Positions 50,555 to 60,214 of a stretch of DNA of 64,000 bases are shown piece by piece. The position numbers and the translations under genes are program-made. Below the pieces are notes generated by a model, which had not been told where the DNA came from, did no database searches, and was given only the letters and a program-made list of their open reading frames with translations. Within the stretch, counting starts at the first letter, position 1, and each line of letters begins with the position of its first letter. The stretch is from Sphingomonas aurantiaca (GTDB taxonomy: Bacteria; Pseudomonadota; Alphaproteobacteria; Sphingomonadales; Sphingomonadaceae): assembly GCF_003050705.1 (NCBI RefSeq), contig NZ_QAOG01000002.1, positions 558,001 to 622,000 on the forward strand, in the 5' to 3' direction.

Positions 50555-52204
50555 TCACCCGCCGGTCGCGCACGTGCTCGCCGCACCCGGATCGAGATCG
50601 AGGCATCGCCCGTCCAGACCCGACACCGGCAACCCGATCGTCGCGGCCAAGGTCGGCACGATGTCGACCGTCTCGACCGATAGTGGCTGCTCGAACCCGG
50701 TCATCCCCTTGCGCCAGAACAGGATCGGTACGCGGCGATCGTAATCCCAGGGCGACCCGTGCGTCTCGACATAGCCGCCCGCGGGCGACACGATCGTCGT
50801 CACCCGCGGCTTGAGCAGGACCACCATCTGCCCCGAGCGCCCCGGATAGAACGACGCGCGCGCGCGCTCGATCAGCGTCCACGTCTCGGGCGGAGTCTTG
50901 GCCATCGGCGTCGCCATGATCTCGGCGGCCGAATACGCCCCCGCGATCTGCGGCAGCGCACGGTAGCGGCGGAGCGCCTCGGCGAGCACCTTGGCCTGCG
51001 TCTTCGCCGGCAGCGTATCGTCGATATAGACGTCGCCCTCGGTGCCGAGCAGCACGCTGCCCTTCAGCCCCAGATCGCCGGCGATGGCGGTGCCGACCTG
51101 CTTGGCCAGCACGTTCTCGTCCATATGCGCCTCCATCGGCATCGCGCGCTGCTGCTGGCGCTCGGTCGCGTCGTGCGCGCCGTGATCCGCGGTCAGCACG
51201 ACCTCGTAATCGACGCCGGTCTCATCCATCACGGCGAAGAAATCGCCGAGCGTCTTGTCGAGCTGCGCCATCTGGATGCACATCTCGGACCCCTGCGTGC
51301 CGTAGGTATGGCCGATATAATCGGTCGCCGATGCACCGATATCGATGATGTCGGTCTGCGGCCCCTTGCCGAGCTTCATGTCCTGCACCAGCGCCGCCGC
51401 CATCGCGAACACCGCCGCATCGGACGCCGGCGACACGCGGAAGCCCTTGGCGTCACCCGCCTCGCGCTCGAACCGGCCCTGGCCGTACGTCTTGCCTGCG
51501 ATCACGATCGGATGGTTCACCGCCGCGCAATAGCCGGGCAGCGGTAGTGCCTTTTGCGGCAGGGCGATCAGTCCGGCGACCGCATCGCGCGTGCGCTGCA
51601 CCGCAGGCGGCACTGCGCGGCCCGCATAGGAGACATAGGTCTTGCCGTCCCACCACCAGAGCTCGTCGACCTTATGGCCGCCCATCATCACCGCCGCGCG
51701 ATCCTTGCCCGCGACCGACACCGAGCGGGTCCGCGGATCGCGCGCCTTCATCATCTCGCCGAGCGTCGGCACCTTCAGGTGCATGTCGGACACGGTGTAG
51801 CTCTCGTGTGTGCTGCCGGTGACGCGCTCGTCCTCGGAGCAATAGACGATCTTGTCGGGCCGCCCGGCGCGCTGGTCGACCCAGTTGTTGGCGATGATCC
51901 CGGTATGCGCGGGCCGCATGCCGGTCAGGATCGTCGAATGGCCGGGGCACGTCTCGGTCGCGGCATGGCTCTGGTAGCCGCTCGGGAACACCGCGCCGTT
52001 TAGCAGGCGGGTGAAGCCACCGGTATAATGGTTGCGATATTGCTGGAACAGGTCGGCGGCGAACTGGTCGACCGAGATCGCGACGATCAGCTTCGGCGGC
52101 GTCGTCGGGGTCGCGGTGGGGGCAGGCGCGGGGCTGGGCGGCGCCGTCTGGGCGGAGACCGAAGCGGCTGAGGTCAGCAGCAGCGCGGCGATAAGTGCTT
52201 TCAC
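50555..52204 (-). CDS. phoK: Alkaline phosphatase of the PhoK/SPAP type
   Basis: A 549-residue exported metallo-phosphatase. The signal peptide ends near SVSAQ. The metal aspartate is in ISVDQFAADL and the nucleophilic threonine is in HAATETCPGHSTIL. Later metal ligands lie in DIGASATDYIGHTYG and TADHGAHD. This is the layout of the secreted Sphingomonas PhoK/SPAP enzyme. It should release phosphate from monoesters outside the inner membrane. The start is GTG with AAGGA upstream. No Pho box could be identified with confidence. Confidence 0.88.
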   Translation of the reverse strand: MKALIAALLLTSAASVSAQTAPPSPAPAPTATPTTPPKLIVAISVDQFAADLFQQYRNHYTGGFTRLLNGAVFPSGYQSHAATETCPGHSTILTGMRPAHTGIIANNWVDQRAGRPDKIVYCSEDERVTGSTHESYTVSDMHLKVPTLGEMMKARDPRTRSVSVAGKDRAAVMMGGHKVDELWWWDGKTYVSYAGRAVPPAVQRTRDAVAGLIALPQKALPLPGYCAAVNHPIVIAGKTYGQGRFEREAGDAKGFRVSPASDAAVFAMAAALVQDMKLGKGPQTDIIDIGASATDYIGHTYGTQGSEMCIQMAQLDKTLGDFFAVMDETGVDYEVVLTADHGAHDATERQQQRAMPMEAHMDENVLAKQVGTAIAGDLGLKGSVLLGTEGDVYIDDTLPAKTQAKVLAEALRRYRALPQIAGAYSAAEIMATPMAKTPPETWTLIERARASFYPGRSGQMVVLLKPRVTTIVSPAGGYVETHGSPWDYDRRVPILFWRKGMTGFEQPLSVETVDIVPTLAATIGLPVSGLDGRCLDLDPGAASTCATGG

Positions 52205-52312
52205 GAACAGTCCTTTACCAAGCTGACGCCAGCGATCCGGCGCGTCGCTTTGAAGTGCAATACGACAAGGTCACCGCTATGGCTTTGCGCGATGAACGAA
52301 ACAAGGATGGCC

Positions 52313-54352
52313 ATGCGCAGTTTACGTTGCGTCCTGATGACGGTCTTGCTGGCCATGTGCGGCTTCGCGAGCGGTCCTGCGCTCGCGGAATCGCTCAACG
52401 GATCGAGCCAGCACCTGATGATGACGCTGGTCGCCGAAAGCGATCACCCGAAGGCCGGCGCACCGCTGACGATCGCGCTTGCGACCACGCCTGAAAAGGG
52501 CTGGCATGGCTATTGGCGCAACCCCGGCGATGCGGGCTTTCCGGCGACGTTCGACTGGACGCTGCCGGCGGGCGCGAAGGCGGGCGACGCCGAATGGCCG
52601 GTGCCGACGACGCTGCTGATCGCGGGGCTGATGAACTATGTCTACGAAGCGCCGTACGCGCCGCTCGTGACGATCCAGGTTCCGGCCGGGCTGGCGGCAG
52701 GCACGAAATTCCCGATCCGGCTGAAGACGAGCTATCTCGTCTGCTCGGCGACGATCTGCGTGCCCGAGGAGAAGGCTCTGTCGCTCGACCTGACGATCGG
52801 TGATGGTGCGCCGTCGCAGGCGGCGGCGTTCGCGGGCTGGCGGCAGGCGATCCCGAAGCCGCTCGACGCGGGGGCGACCTATGCGGCGGGCAACGGGACG
52901 ATGCGGATCGCGGTGCCGTTCCCGGCGGGCGCGAAGGCCGACAAGGCGTATTTCTTCCCCGTCACCACGGGCATGATCGAAAACGGCGCCGCGCAAAGCG
53001 TCACGCGCGACGGCGATCGGCTGACGATCACGACGAAGGTCGCGGCGAACGCCAAGACCGGTGGACCGATCGAGGGCGTGCTGCGGATCGGCAACGGGCA
53101 GGGCCTCGGCGTCAAGGCCGTGCCGGGCGCGGTGGCCGACACCGGTGAACCCGCGGCATCCGGCGAGAGCGTCTGGCTCACCGCGCTGATCGCGTTTGCG
53201 GGCGCGGTGCTCGGCGGGCTGATCCTCAACATCATGCCTTGCGTGTTCCCGATCCTGAGCCTCAAGGCGCTCAGTCTCGCGCGCGGCGGTGCGAGCGAGA
53301 AGGACGCACGCGGTGAGGCGCTGGCCTATACCGCGGGGGTCGTGCTGGTCTGCCTCGGTCTCGGCGCCGCGATCTTGGCGCTGCGTGCAGGCGGCTCGGC
53401 GGTCGGCTGGGCGTTCCAGTTGCAGCATCCCGCGGCGATCGTCGCCCTGCTCCTGCTGAGCGCAGCGATCGCGTTCAACCTCGCCGGACTGTTCGAGGTG
53501 CCGACGCCGCGCTTTGCCGGGGAGAGCGGGGCGAGCGGTGCGTTCGCGACGGGCGCGCTCGCGGCGTTCATCGCCACGCCGTGCACCGGGCCGTTCATGG
53601 GCGCGGCGCTCGGTGCGGCGCTGGTGCTGCCATGGCCGGCGGCGCTCGCCGTGTTCGGCGGGCTCGGGATCGGCTTGTCGCTGCCGTTCCTCGCGATCGG
53701 GTTCATCCCGTCGTGGCGGCGCTGGTTGCCCAAGCCCGGCGTCTGGATGGAGACGTTCCGCCACATCCTGTCGGTGCCGATGTTCCTGACCGCGATCGCG
53801 CTCGGCTGGGTGCTGGGGCGGCAGACCGGGGCGGATACGCTGACGCTTGCGCTGATCGCGGTGCTGGCGGTCGGCGTGGTGCTCTGGATTGGCGGGTCGC
53901 GCCAACGCAAGGGCAAGGCGTTCGGTATCGTCACGCAGATCCTGTTGCTGGCGGTGTTCGTCGGCAGCGCGGTGGTGATCGCGCGTGCGCCGCCGGTGTC
54001 CGCCAAGGTCGCGACCGCGGGCGACGAATCGTTTACCGAGGCCAGGCTCGCGTCGCTGCGCGCCGAGAAGCGCCCGGTGTTCGTGTACTTTACCGCCGAC
54101 TGGTGCCTGACGTGCAAGGTCAATGAGAAGGCGGCGATCGACACCGCCGGCGTGCGCGATGCGTTCGCCAAGCACAAGGTCGCAGCGCTCATCGGCGACT
54201 GGACCGATGGCGACCCTGTGATGGGCCGCTTCATCCAGGCGCACAACCGCGCCGGCGTGCCGCTGTATCTCTACTACGCGCCCGGTGCCGCCGAGCCGAC
54301 CGTCCTGCCGCAGGTCCTGACGCCGGGTCTGCTCGAAGGGCTGGGGGCCTGA
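52313..54352 (+). CDS. DsbD/ScsB-like protein-disulfide reductase
   Basis: A 679-residue membrane protein. A signal peptide, a periplasmic domain with a cysteine pair (YLVCSATICVPEE), eight membrane helices with the two redox cysteines in IMPCVFP and ATPCTGP, and a C-terminal thioredoxin domain with ADWCLTCKVN. All six cysteines needed for electron transfer from the cytoplasm to the periplasm are in place. The ATG at 52313 has AAGG upstream and starts directly with the signal peptide; earlier in-frame ATGs exist. Confidence 0.9.
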   Translation: MRSLRCVLMTVLLAMCGFASGPALAESLNGSSQHLMMTLVAESDHPKAGAPLTIALATTPEKGWHGYWRNPGDAGFPATFDWTLPAGAKAGDAEWPVPTTLLIAGLMNYVYEAPYAPLVTIQVPAGLAAGTKFPIRLKTSYLVCSATICVPEEKALSLDLTIGDGAPSQAAAFAGWRQAIPKPLDAGATYAAGNGTMRIAVPFPAGAKADKAYFFPVTTGMIENGAAQSVTRDGDRLTITTKVAANAKTGGPIEGVLRIGNGQGLGVKAVPGAVADTGEPAASGESVWLTALIAFAGAVLGGLILNIMPCVFPILSLKALSLARGGASEKDARGEALAYTAGVVLVCLGLGAAILALRAGGSAVGWAFQLQHPAAIVALLLLSAAIAFNLAGLFEVPTPRFAGESGASGAFATGALAAFIATPCTGPFMGAALGAALVLPWPAALAVFGGLGIGLSLPFLAIGFIPSWRRWLPKPGVWMETFRHILSVPMFLTAIALGWVLGRQTGADTLTLALIAVLAVGVVLWIGGSRQRKGKAFGIVTQILLLAVFVGSAVVIARAPPVSAKVATAGDESFTEARLASLRAEKRPVFVYFTADWCLTCKVNEKAAIDTAGVRDAFAKHKVAALIGDWTDGDPVMGRFIQAHNRAGVPLYLYYAPGAAEPTVLPQVLTPGLLEGLGA

Positions 54353-54363
54353 GTCTGCGCGCT

Positions 54364-54393
54364 CCGTCATCCCGACTTTCGTCAGGGTGACGG
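54364..54393. terminator. Hairpin after the DsbD-like gene (dispersed repeat copy)
   Basis: CCGTCATCCCGAC-TTTC-GTCAGGGTGACGG folds with one mismatch just after the stop at 54352. Its core is related to the repeat at 48041-48122. It could end the dsbD transcript before the ATP-grasp gene. Confidence 0.5.
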
Positions 54394-54489
54394 AAAATGC
54401 GGGATGATTGACCGTATTCGAACCTTGTGCAGCGCAACGATGCGTTGCAGCATGGAACCGCAACGCTTGATGGGGAATTGACCGTTTCG

Positions 54490-56007
54490 ATGGGGAAACA
54501 AGCGTTCGACGAGATCATGGGCACGCCGGGCGATACGACCGCGCGGCCCGAACTGGCGGCTCTCGGCACATGGATCGAGGATACGCCCGACGCCGAGCTG
54601 CGTCGCCGGCAGGAAGCGGCCGAGACGACGTTCCGCCAGCTCGGCATCACCTTTGCGGTCTATGGCGAGAACGAGGCAGCCGAGCGGATCATCCCGTTCG
54701 ACATCGTGCCACGCGTGTTCCTGCATGACGAATGGACGCGGCTCTCCGAAGGATTGGTACAGCGGGTCGAGGCGATCAATGCGTTCCTCGACGATATCTA
54801 TGGCGAGCGTCGCATCCTGAAGGAGGGGATCCTTCCCGAGGACCTCGTGCTCGGCAACGCGCAGTTCCGCCCCGAGATCGCCGGCATCCGCCCGCCACAC
54901 GGGGTATGGGCGCATATCTGCGGGATCGATCTGGTCCGCACCGGTCCCGACGACTTCTTCGTCCTCGAGGACAATGCCCGCACGCCGTCTGGCGTCAGCT
55001 ACATGCTGGAGAACCGCGAGGCGATGCTGCGGCTGTGCCCCGAGCTCTTCCGCGAGTTTCGCGTGGCGGCGGTGGACAGCTATCCCGATCTGCTGCTCGA
55101 AACGATGAAGTCGGTCGCGCCGCACGGTACGGGGGCGAACCCGACCTGCGTGCTGCTGACTCCCGGGCATTATAATTCGGCCTATTACGAGCATAGCTTC
55201 CTCGCCGATTCGATGGGGATCGAACTCGTCGAGGCCGCCGATCTGGTCGTGGACGACGACATCGTCTGGATGCGGACGATCGCGGGGCGCGTGAAGGTCG
55301 ACGTGATCTATCGCCGGATCGACGACGACTATCTCGACCCGCTCGTGTTCCGGCCCGATTCCGCGCTAGGCGTCCCCGGGCTGATCGCGGCATATGCGGC
55401 CGGCAACGTCGCGATCATGAACGCGCCGGGCAATGGCATCGCCGACGACAAGGCGATCTACAGCTACATGCCCGACATCGTAAAGTTCTACTCGGGCGGC
55501 GAGTGCAAGCTGCGCAACGTCGAGACCTGGCGCTGCCGTGAACCGCAGGCCCTGAAGTACGTCCTCGACAATCTGGAGGACGTCGTCGTGAAGCTGGTCG
55601 ATGGTTCGGGTGGCTACGGGATGCTGGTGGGACCGACTGCGTCGAAGCAGGAAATCGAGAATTTCCGCGCCGCGCTGATCGCCGAACCGCATCGTTACAT
55701 CGCGCAGCCGACGCTCGCGCTGTCGACCGTGCCGACGATGGCGGATGGCGGCCTCAGTCCGCGCCACGTCGATTTCCGGCCGTTCGTGCTGACCGGGTCG
55801 AAGGGCGTGAAGGTGGTTCCCGGCGGGCTGACCCGCGTGGCGCTCAAGGAAGGATCACTGGTGGTCAATTCCAGCCAGGGCGGGGGCACGAAGGACAGCT
55901 TCGTGCTGATGGCCGATCAGACGCAACGGATGAGGCCGGGTGGGATGACGCAGACGATGGGCGGCATGTCGCAGAGCCTGAGCGCGCAGACTGACGGGGC
56001 CGCCTGA
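54490..56007 (+). CDS. Circularly permuted ATP-grasp protein
   Basis: A 505-residue protein of the circularly permuted ATP-grasp family. The N-terminal part has IPFDIVPRVFLHDEWTRLS, then FFVLEDNARTPSGVSYMLENR (Mg/ATP-contacting acids), LLTPGHYNSAYYEHSFLA, and VVKLVDGSGGYGMLVGP in the ATP-binding half. It should ligate an amine or amino acid to a carboxylate. The product is unknown. It is the first gene of a conserved trio with the alpha-E and transglutaminase-like genes. The start has only a weak ribosome site. Confidence 0.85.
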   Translation: MGKQAFDEIMGTPGDTTARPELAALGTWIEDTPDAELRRRQEAAETTFRQLGITFAVYGENEAAERIIPFDIVPRVFLHDEWTRLSEGLVQRVEAINAFLDDIYGERRILKEGILPEDLVLGNAQFRPEIAGIRPPHGVWAHICGIDLVRTGPDDFFVLEDNARTPSGVSYMLENREAMLRLCPELFREFRVAAVDSYPDLLLETMKSVAPHGTGANPTCVLLTPGHYNSAYYEHSFLADSMGIELVEAADLVVDDDIVWMRTIAGRVKVDVIYRRIDDDYLDPLVFRPDSALGVPGLIAAYAAGNVAIMNAPGNGIADDKAIYSYMPDIVKFYSGGECKLRNVETWRCREPQALKYVLDNLEDVVVKLVDGSGGYGMLVGPTASKQEIENFRAALIAEPHRYIAQPTLALSTVPTMADGGLSPRHVDFRPFVLTGSKGVKVVPGGLTRVALKEGSLVVNSSQGGGTKDSFVLMADQTQRMRPGGMTQTMGGMSQSLSAQTDGAA

Positions 56008-56942
56008 TGCTCTCGCGTACCGCATCGTCGCTCTATTGGCTGGGCCGCTATTTCGAGCGCGCGGATTTCATCGCGCGGCTGGTCGAAGCCACCGTCCGTC
56101 TGGACGTGCTGTCGTCGCAACCCGCGGGCGAGGCGGCGTGGGCGTCTGCGCTCGCCGTCACCGAGACGGAGGAGCCGTTTGCGACGCTCGGCGGCAATCT
56201 CAGCCAGACCGAGGTCGTGCGTTTCCTCACGCTTGATTCAAGCCATCCCGGTTCGATCGTCCGCTGCGTCGACATGGCGCGCAACAACGCCAAGGCGGTC
56301 CGAACTGCGCTGACCCGCGAGGCGTGGACCGCGATCAATCGTGCGTGGCTATTGTTCGAGAACCGGACGACGCCGCGCAGCACGACCGACCAGATGAACC
56401 TCGTCGAGGCGGTGAAGACCGAGACGCGCGGGTTCGAGGGTGCGGTGCACCGGATGCTGCGCAACCAGACGACGTGGTTCATTAGGCTTGGCCAGTCGGT
56501 CGAGCGGGCGGACAACACCGCAAGGCTGCTCGACGTCAAATATCATATCCTCCTGCCCGAGGGCGAGCGGCTCGGCGGCGCGATCGATCGCGACCAGTGG
56601 ACGACGATCCTGCAGACCGTGTCCGCGGTGACCGCCTATCGCTGGCTGTATAATGACGGCTTGCGTCCCGCCGACGTGATCGACCTGTTGCTCGCACGCG
56701 CGGAGCTGCCGCGCAGCCTCGCGGCGTCGGTCGAGGAGACGGTCGACGTGCTCAACCTGCTCGCGAAACGCACGGGCAACCACGGGGAGGCGGACAGGAT
56801 GGCACGGATGCGGGCAAGCCGGATGACCAAGACCCGGTCGGGGGAGGTCATTGCCTCCGGCCTGCACCAGTATCTGCAGGCCTTTATCGCCGAGAACGCG
56901 CTGCTCCACGGCGCGATCGGCCGTCAGTTCAAGTTCCAATAA
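56007..56942 (+). CDS. Alpha-E domain protein
   Basis: A 311-residue all-helical protein of the alpha-E family. MLSRTASSLYWLGRYFERADFIARL and FIRLGQSVERADNTARLLDVKYH are the two hallmark repeats, each with the xxR-x-ERAD pattern. The family always lies next to ATP-grasp and transglutaminase-like genes; its biochemical job is unknown. The ATG overlaps the preceding stop by one base (TGATG). Confidence 0.87.
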   Translation: MLSRTASSLYWLGRYFERADFIARLVEATVRLDVLSSQPAGEAAWASALAVTETEEPFATLGGNLSQTEVVRFLTLDSSHPGSIVRCVDMARNNAKAVRTALTREAWTAINRAWLLFENRTTPRSTTDQMNLVEAVKTETRGFEGAVHRMLRNQTTWFIRLGQSVERADNTARLLDVKYHILLPEGERLGGAIDRDQWTTILQTVSAVTAYRWLYNDGLRPADVIDLLLARAELPRSLAASVEETVDVLNLLAKRTGNHGEADRMARMRASRMTKTRSGEVIASGLHQYLQAFIAENALLHGAIGRQFKFQ

Positions 56943-57751
56943 TGCGGCTGTCGATCGATCATCACACGATCTACCGCTTCACCCAGCCGCAGGGCCGGCT
57001 GGTGCAGATGCTCCGGCTGACTCCGGAAAACTCGCATGACCAGACGGTGGCGTCGTGGCGGATCGACGTCGATTGCGACGCGCGGTTGCGGCCGGGCCGC
57101 GACGGTTTCGGTAACGCCGTGACGATGCTCTACGCCGAAGGACCGGTCGACGGGATCGAGATCACGGTGAAGGGCGAGGTGTTGACCAGTCACTCGGACG
57201 GCGTCCTGCACGGCGTCCATGAGACCTTGCCGCCGGCGCTGTTCCTCCGGTGGACCGAGGCTACCACGCATGACGCCGATATCGCTGCGTTCGCGGCTGA
57301 TTCGGCGGCGGGCGCACGCGATCGGATCGGCGCGTTGCACCGGCTCAATCGCGCGCTCCACGAGCGCTTCGTGTTCGATGCAGGGCGTCCGGAGCCGGGG
57401 CTGACGGCGGCGGCGGCGTTTCGCAAGGACAGCGCGACGCCGCGCGACATGGCGCAGATGTTCGCGGTCGCGGCACGCTCGCTCGGCGCGCCTGCGCGCT
57501 ATGTGTCGGGCTATCATCACAATGACGCCGCGGTCGTGCATCTGCCGACCCCGCATGGCTGGGCGGAGGCCTATGTCGACGGTCTGGGCTGGGTCGGGTT
57601 CGATCCCTGCACGGGCATGTCGCCCGAGGAGCATTATGTGCGCGTGGCGATGGCGCTAGACGCTGCCGGCGCAGCACCGGTCGCCGGGTCACGTCTTGGC
57701 GAAGGTGGCGAGGAACTCGACGTCGACGTCGTCGTCCAGCGCGAGGATTGA
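56942..57751 (+). CDS. Transglutaminase-like protein lacking the catalytic cysteine
   Basis: A 269-residue protein: an N-terminal bacterial transglutaminase-like beta domain (LSIDHHTIYRFTQPQGRLVQ) and a transglutaminase core. The histidine/aspartate part HGWAEAYVDGLGWVGFDPC is intact. The nucleophile segment, normally GVCxDxAH, reads ATPRDMAQMF, so the cysteine is missing. It overlaps the alpha-E stop by one base (TAATG). Either an inactive partner of the ATP-grasp enzyme or a divergent hydrolase. Confidence 0.82.
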   Translation: MRLSIDHHTIYRFTQPQGRLVQMLRLTPENSHDQTVASWRIDVDCDARLRPGRDGFGNAVTMLYAEGPVDGIEITVKGEVLTSHSDGVLHGVHETLPPALFLRWTEATTHDADIAAFAADSAAGARDRIGALHRLNRALHERFVFDAGRPEPGLTAAAAFRKDSATPRDMAQMFAVAARSLGAPARYVSGYHHNDAAVVHLPTPHGWAEAYVDGLGWVGFDPCTGMSPEEHYVRVAMALDAAGAAPVAGSRLGEGGEELDVDVVVQRED

Positions 57752-57776
57752 GCGCGCAAGAAGAGGTAATGCAGCT

Positions 57777-57806
57777 AGCGTCCCCCTTCCTGACGAACGG
57801 GACGCT
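57777..57806. terminator. Hairpin between convergent transglutaminase-like and bpt genes
   Basis: AGCGTCCC pairs with GGGACGCT across 14 bases, filling the 57-bp convergent gap. No strong T-run. Confidence 0.5.
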
Positions 57807-57808
57807 GG

Positions 57809-58585
57809 TTAGGCGAGCACGCCCGAGCGCGCAGGCGGCGTGACCAGATCGGCATCCTGCAAGCGCCGCCAGCCCGCGGGCCCCAGCACCTCGAGCGGCC
57901 GGTACCGCGTCTTATATTCCATGCGCGGCGAGCCCTTCACCCAATAGCCCAGATAGACATAGGGCAGCCCGGCATCGCGCGCGCGCAGGATATGGTCGAG
58001 GATGATGAAATTGCCGAGCCCCGTCCGGCTCTCGTCGTCGGCGGCGAAGAAGCTGTAGACCATCGACAGTCCGTCCGCCTGACGATCGGTCAGGCATGCG
58101 CCGATCAATCGCCCCTGCGCGCCGTTCTCGCCCGGCTCGCGATATTCGACGATCAGCGAGTTGACCGGCGAATGCTCGATCATGTCCGCGTAATCGTCTT
58201 CGTCCATGCCGGCCATGCCGCCGCCCGGATGGCGCGTCCCGAGATAGCGCCGCAGCAGCTGGAACTGCTCGTCGGTCGCCCAGGGCTTGCACGCCGTGAC
58301 CTCGATATCGCCGTGCCGCCGCAGCAGCTTGCGCTGCGTCGCGTTCGGAACGAACTCACCCGAGACGATCCGGACCGACACGCAGGCGGTGCACCCTGCG
58401 CAGGACGGGCGATACGCCACACCCTGGCTGCGGCGGAAGCCGATCCGCCCGAGCGCATCGTTCAGCTCGCCGGCATGCGGCCCGGTCAGCTCGGTGAACA
58501 CCTTGCGTTCCTGCCGGCCCGGCAGATACGGGCACGGGGACGGGCTCGTGACGAAGAAGCGCGGAAAACGAAAGGGCGCAGTCAC
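57809..58585 (-). CDS. bpt: Aspartate/glutamate leucyltransferase (bacterial N-end rule)
   Basis: A 258-residue aminoacyl-tRNA-protein transferase. The cysteine-rich N-terminal part ([28 protein letters not shown]) and the GNAT-like C-terminal half ([31 protein letters not shown]) are those of Bpt. It adds leucine to acidic N-termini so that ClpS/ClpAP degrades them. The start is GTG with AAGGA about 10 bp upstream. It follows the ammonia-lyase on the same strand, 130 bp away. Confidence 0.92.
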   Translation of the reverse strand: MTAPFRFPRFFVTSPSPCPYLPGRQERKVFTELTGPHAGELNDALGRIGFRRSQGVAYRPSCAGCTACVSVRIVSGEFVPNATQRKLLRRHGDIEVTACKPWATDEQFQLLRRYLGTRHPGGGMAGMDEDDYADMIEHSPVNSLIVEYREPGENGAQGRLIGACLTDRQADGLSMVYSFFAADDESRTGLGNFIILDHILRARDAGLPYVYLGYWVKGSPRMEYKTRYRPLEVLGPAGWRRLQDADLVTPPARSGVLA

Positions 58586-58715
58586 CGAAGCCGATGTCCT
58601 TCAGACAGACGCGAGAATCCGCGGATCACGCTCTATGCGCGCGTCCGGCAAAGCTGAAAAGCGGGTTTACCACGATTATGAGTTAACGGGGTAAGCCGCT
58701 TTAACGGCGTCGCAA

Positions 58716-59975
58716 TTACGCCAGTTCGACGGTCGAGGTCTCATAGCCGCTGGCGCGCAACGCACCCACCAGCCGATCGAGATGCGCGCGGTCGCGGGTC
58801 TCGCATTCGATGTCGGTGATGAGGCCCTTTGCCGGCAGCGTCGTGAAGACGCGCTGGTGGTAGATCTCGATGATGTTGACGCGTTCCTGATCGAAGATCC
58901 GCGCGACGTGGAACAGCGCGCCGGGCTTGTCCTGCAACCGGATGCGTAGCCGTGCAAGCCGCCCCGACCGCGCGAGGTCGCGCAGCAGCACGTTGGCGAG
59001 CAGGCGCGTGTCGATATTGCCGCCGCACAGCACGATGCCGACGGTCCGGCCCGCAAACCGTCCGGGATGCGACAGCAGCGCGGCAAGCCCGGCGGCGCCG
59101 GCGCCCTCGACCACGGTCTTCTCGATCTGGAGCAGCAGGCTGACCGATTCCTCCAGGCTCCGCTCGCTCACCAGCACGATTTCGTCGACCAGTTCGGCGA
59201 CCATCTTCGAGGTGATCGCGCCAGGTTCCTTGACCGCGATGCCCTCCGCCAGCGTGTCGCCCGCGCACGGCATGTCGGTGCCGTTGATGCGGTTGAACAT
59301 CGACGGGAACAGTTCGGCCTGCACGCCGACGATCTCGATCGGGTGGCCACCGGGCTCGCGGCTGGCGGCGTGCGCGACCGTCGACATGCCCGAGATCAGC
59401 CCGCCGCCGCCGATCGGGATGACGAGCGTGTCGATCTCCGGCACGTCCTCGAGCATCTCGACCGCCACGGTGCCCTGGCCGGCGATGACGCGCGGATCGT
59501 CGAACGGATGGACGAAGGTAAAGCCGCACTCGCCCTCGAGGATGCGGGCATGCGCATAGGCCGCGTCGAACGTCTCGCCGTGGAGCACGACGTTGGCGCC
59601 GTGGCCCTCGGTCTGCATCACCTTCACGGTCGGCGTGTTGACCGGCATCACGATCGTCGCCGGGATGCCGAGACGGTTGGCGTGATAGGCGAGGCCCTGC
59701 GCGTGATTGCCCGCGGACGCCGCGATCACGCCCTTCGCGCAAGCCTCGGGCGACAGCTGCAACAGTGTGTTGAGCGCGCCGCGCTCCTTGTACGCCGCGG
59801 TGAACTGAAGATTCTCGAACTTCAGATACACCGTCGCGCCGGTCATCTGGCTCAGCGTCTTGCTGATCAGCGTCGGCGTGCGGACGATCGAGGCGCGGAT
59901 CCGGTCGTGCGCGACACGGACGTCGTCGATCGAGACGGGGAGGGTGGGTGCCGCTACGGCAGCGTGGGTAGCCAT
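58716..59975 (-). CDS. ilvA: Threonine ammonia-lyase with ACT domain
   Basis: A 419-residue PLP enzyme. The lysine is in NLQFTAAYKERGALN, substrate loop SAGNHAQGLAYHA, phosphate-binding IPIGGGGLISG, and a C-terminal ACT domain (about 340-415, RLRIRLQDKPGALFHVARI) for allosteric control. It deaminates threonine to 2-oxobutanoate, the first step to isoleucine, or serves catabolism (TdcB-like with ACT). The start at 59975 has no strong ribosome site. Confidence 0.9.
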   Translation of the reverse strand: MATHAAVAAPTLPVSIDDVRVAHDRIRASIVRTPTLISKTLSQMTGATVYLKFENLQFTAAYKERGALNTLLQLSPEACAKGVIAASAGNHAQGLAYHANRLGIPATIVMPVNTPTVKVMQTEGHGANVVLHGETFDAAYAHARILEGECGFTFVHPFDDPRVIAGQGTVAVEMLEDVPEIDTLVIPIGGGGLISGMSTVAHAASREPGGHPIEIVGVQAELFPSMFNRINGTDMPCAGDTLAEGIAVKEPGAITSKMVAELVDEIVLVSERSLEESVSLLLQIEKTVVEGAGAAGLAALLSHPGRFAGRTVGIVLCGGNIDTRLLANVLLRDLARSGRLARLRIRLQDKPGALFHVARIFDQERVNIIEIYHQRVFTTLPAKGLITDIECETRDRAHLDRLVGALRASGYETSTVELA

Positions 59976-60214
59976 GTCCGACCCGCTAGACCATCTGGCG
60001 CAAGGGGGGAACACCGCTTATGCGCGGGACCAATGGCAAAATCGGTTTTCGACACAGCGCGCGTACAGCATACCTTGCGGGCGACGTCGTCGGCGCGTTC
60101 CGCGCGTTCCGCGCGCGTATCGTGGGGCACGAATGCCAAGGCTTTGGTATCGGGGCGAAAGTCCCGGGAATATTGCCGGCCGACGAGTGATCATGCGTGG
60201 AGAGTGGCGAAGTG

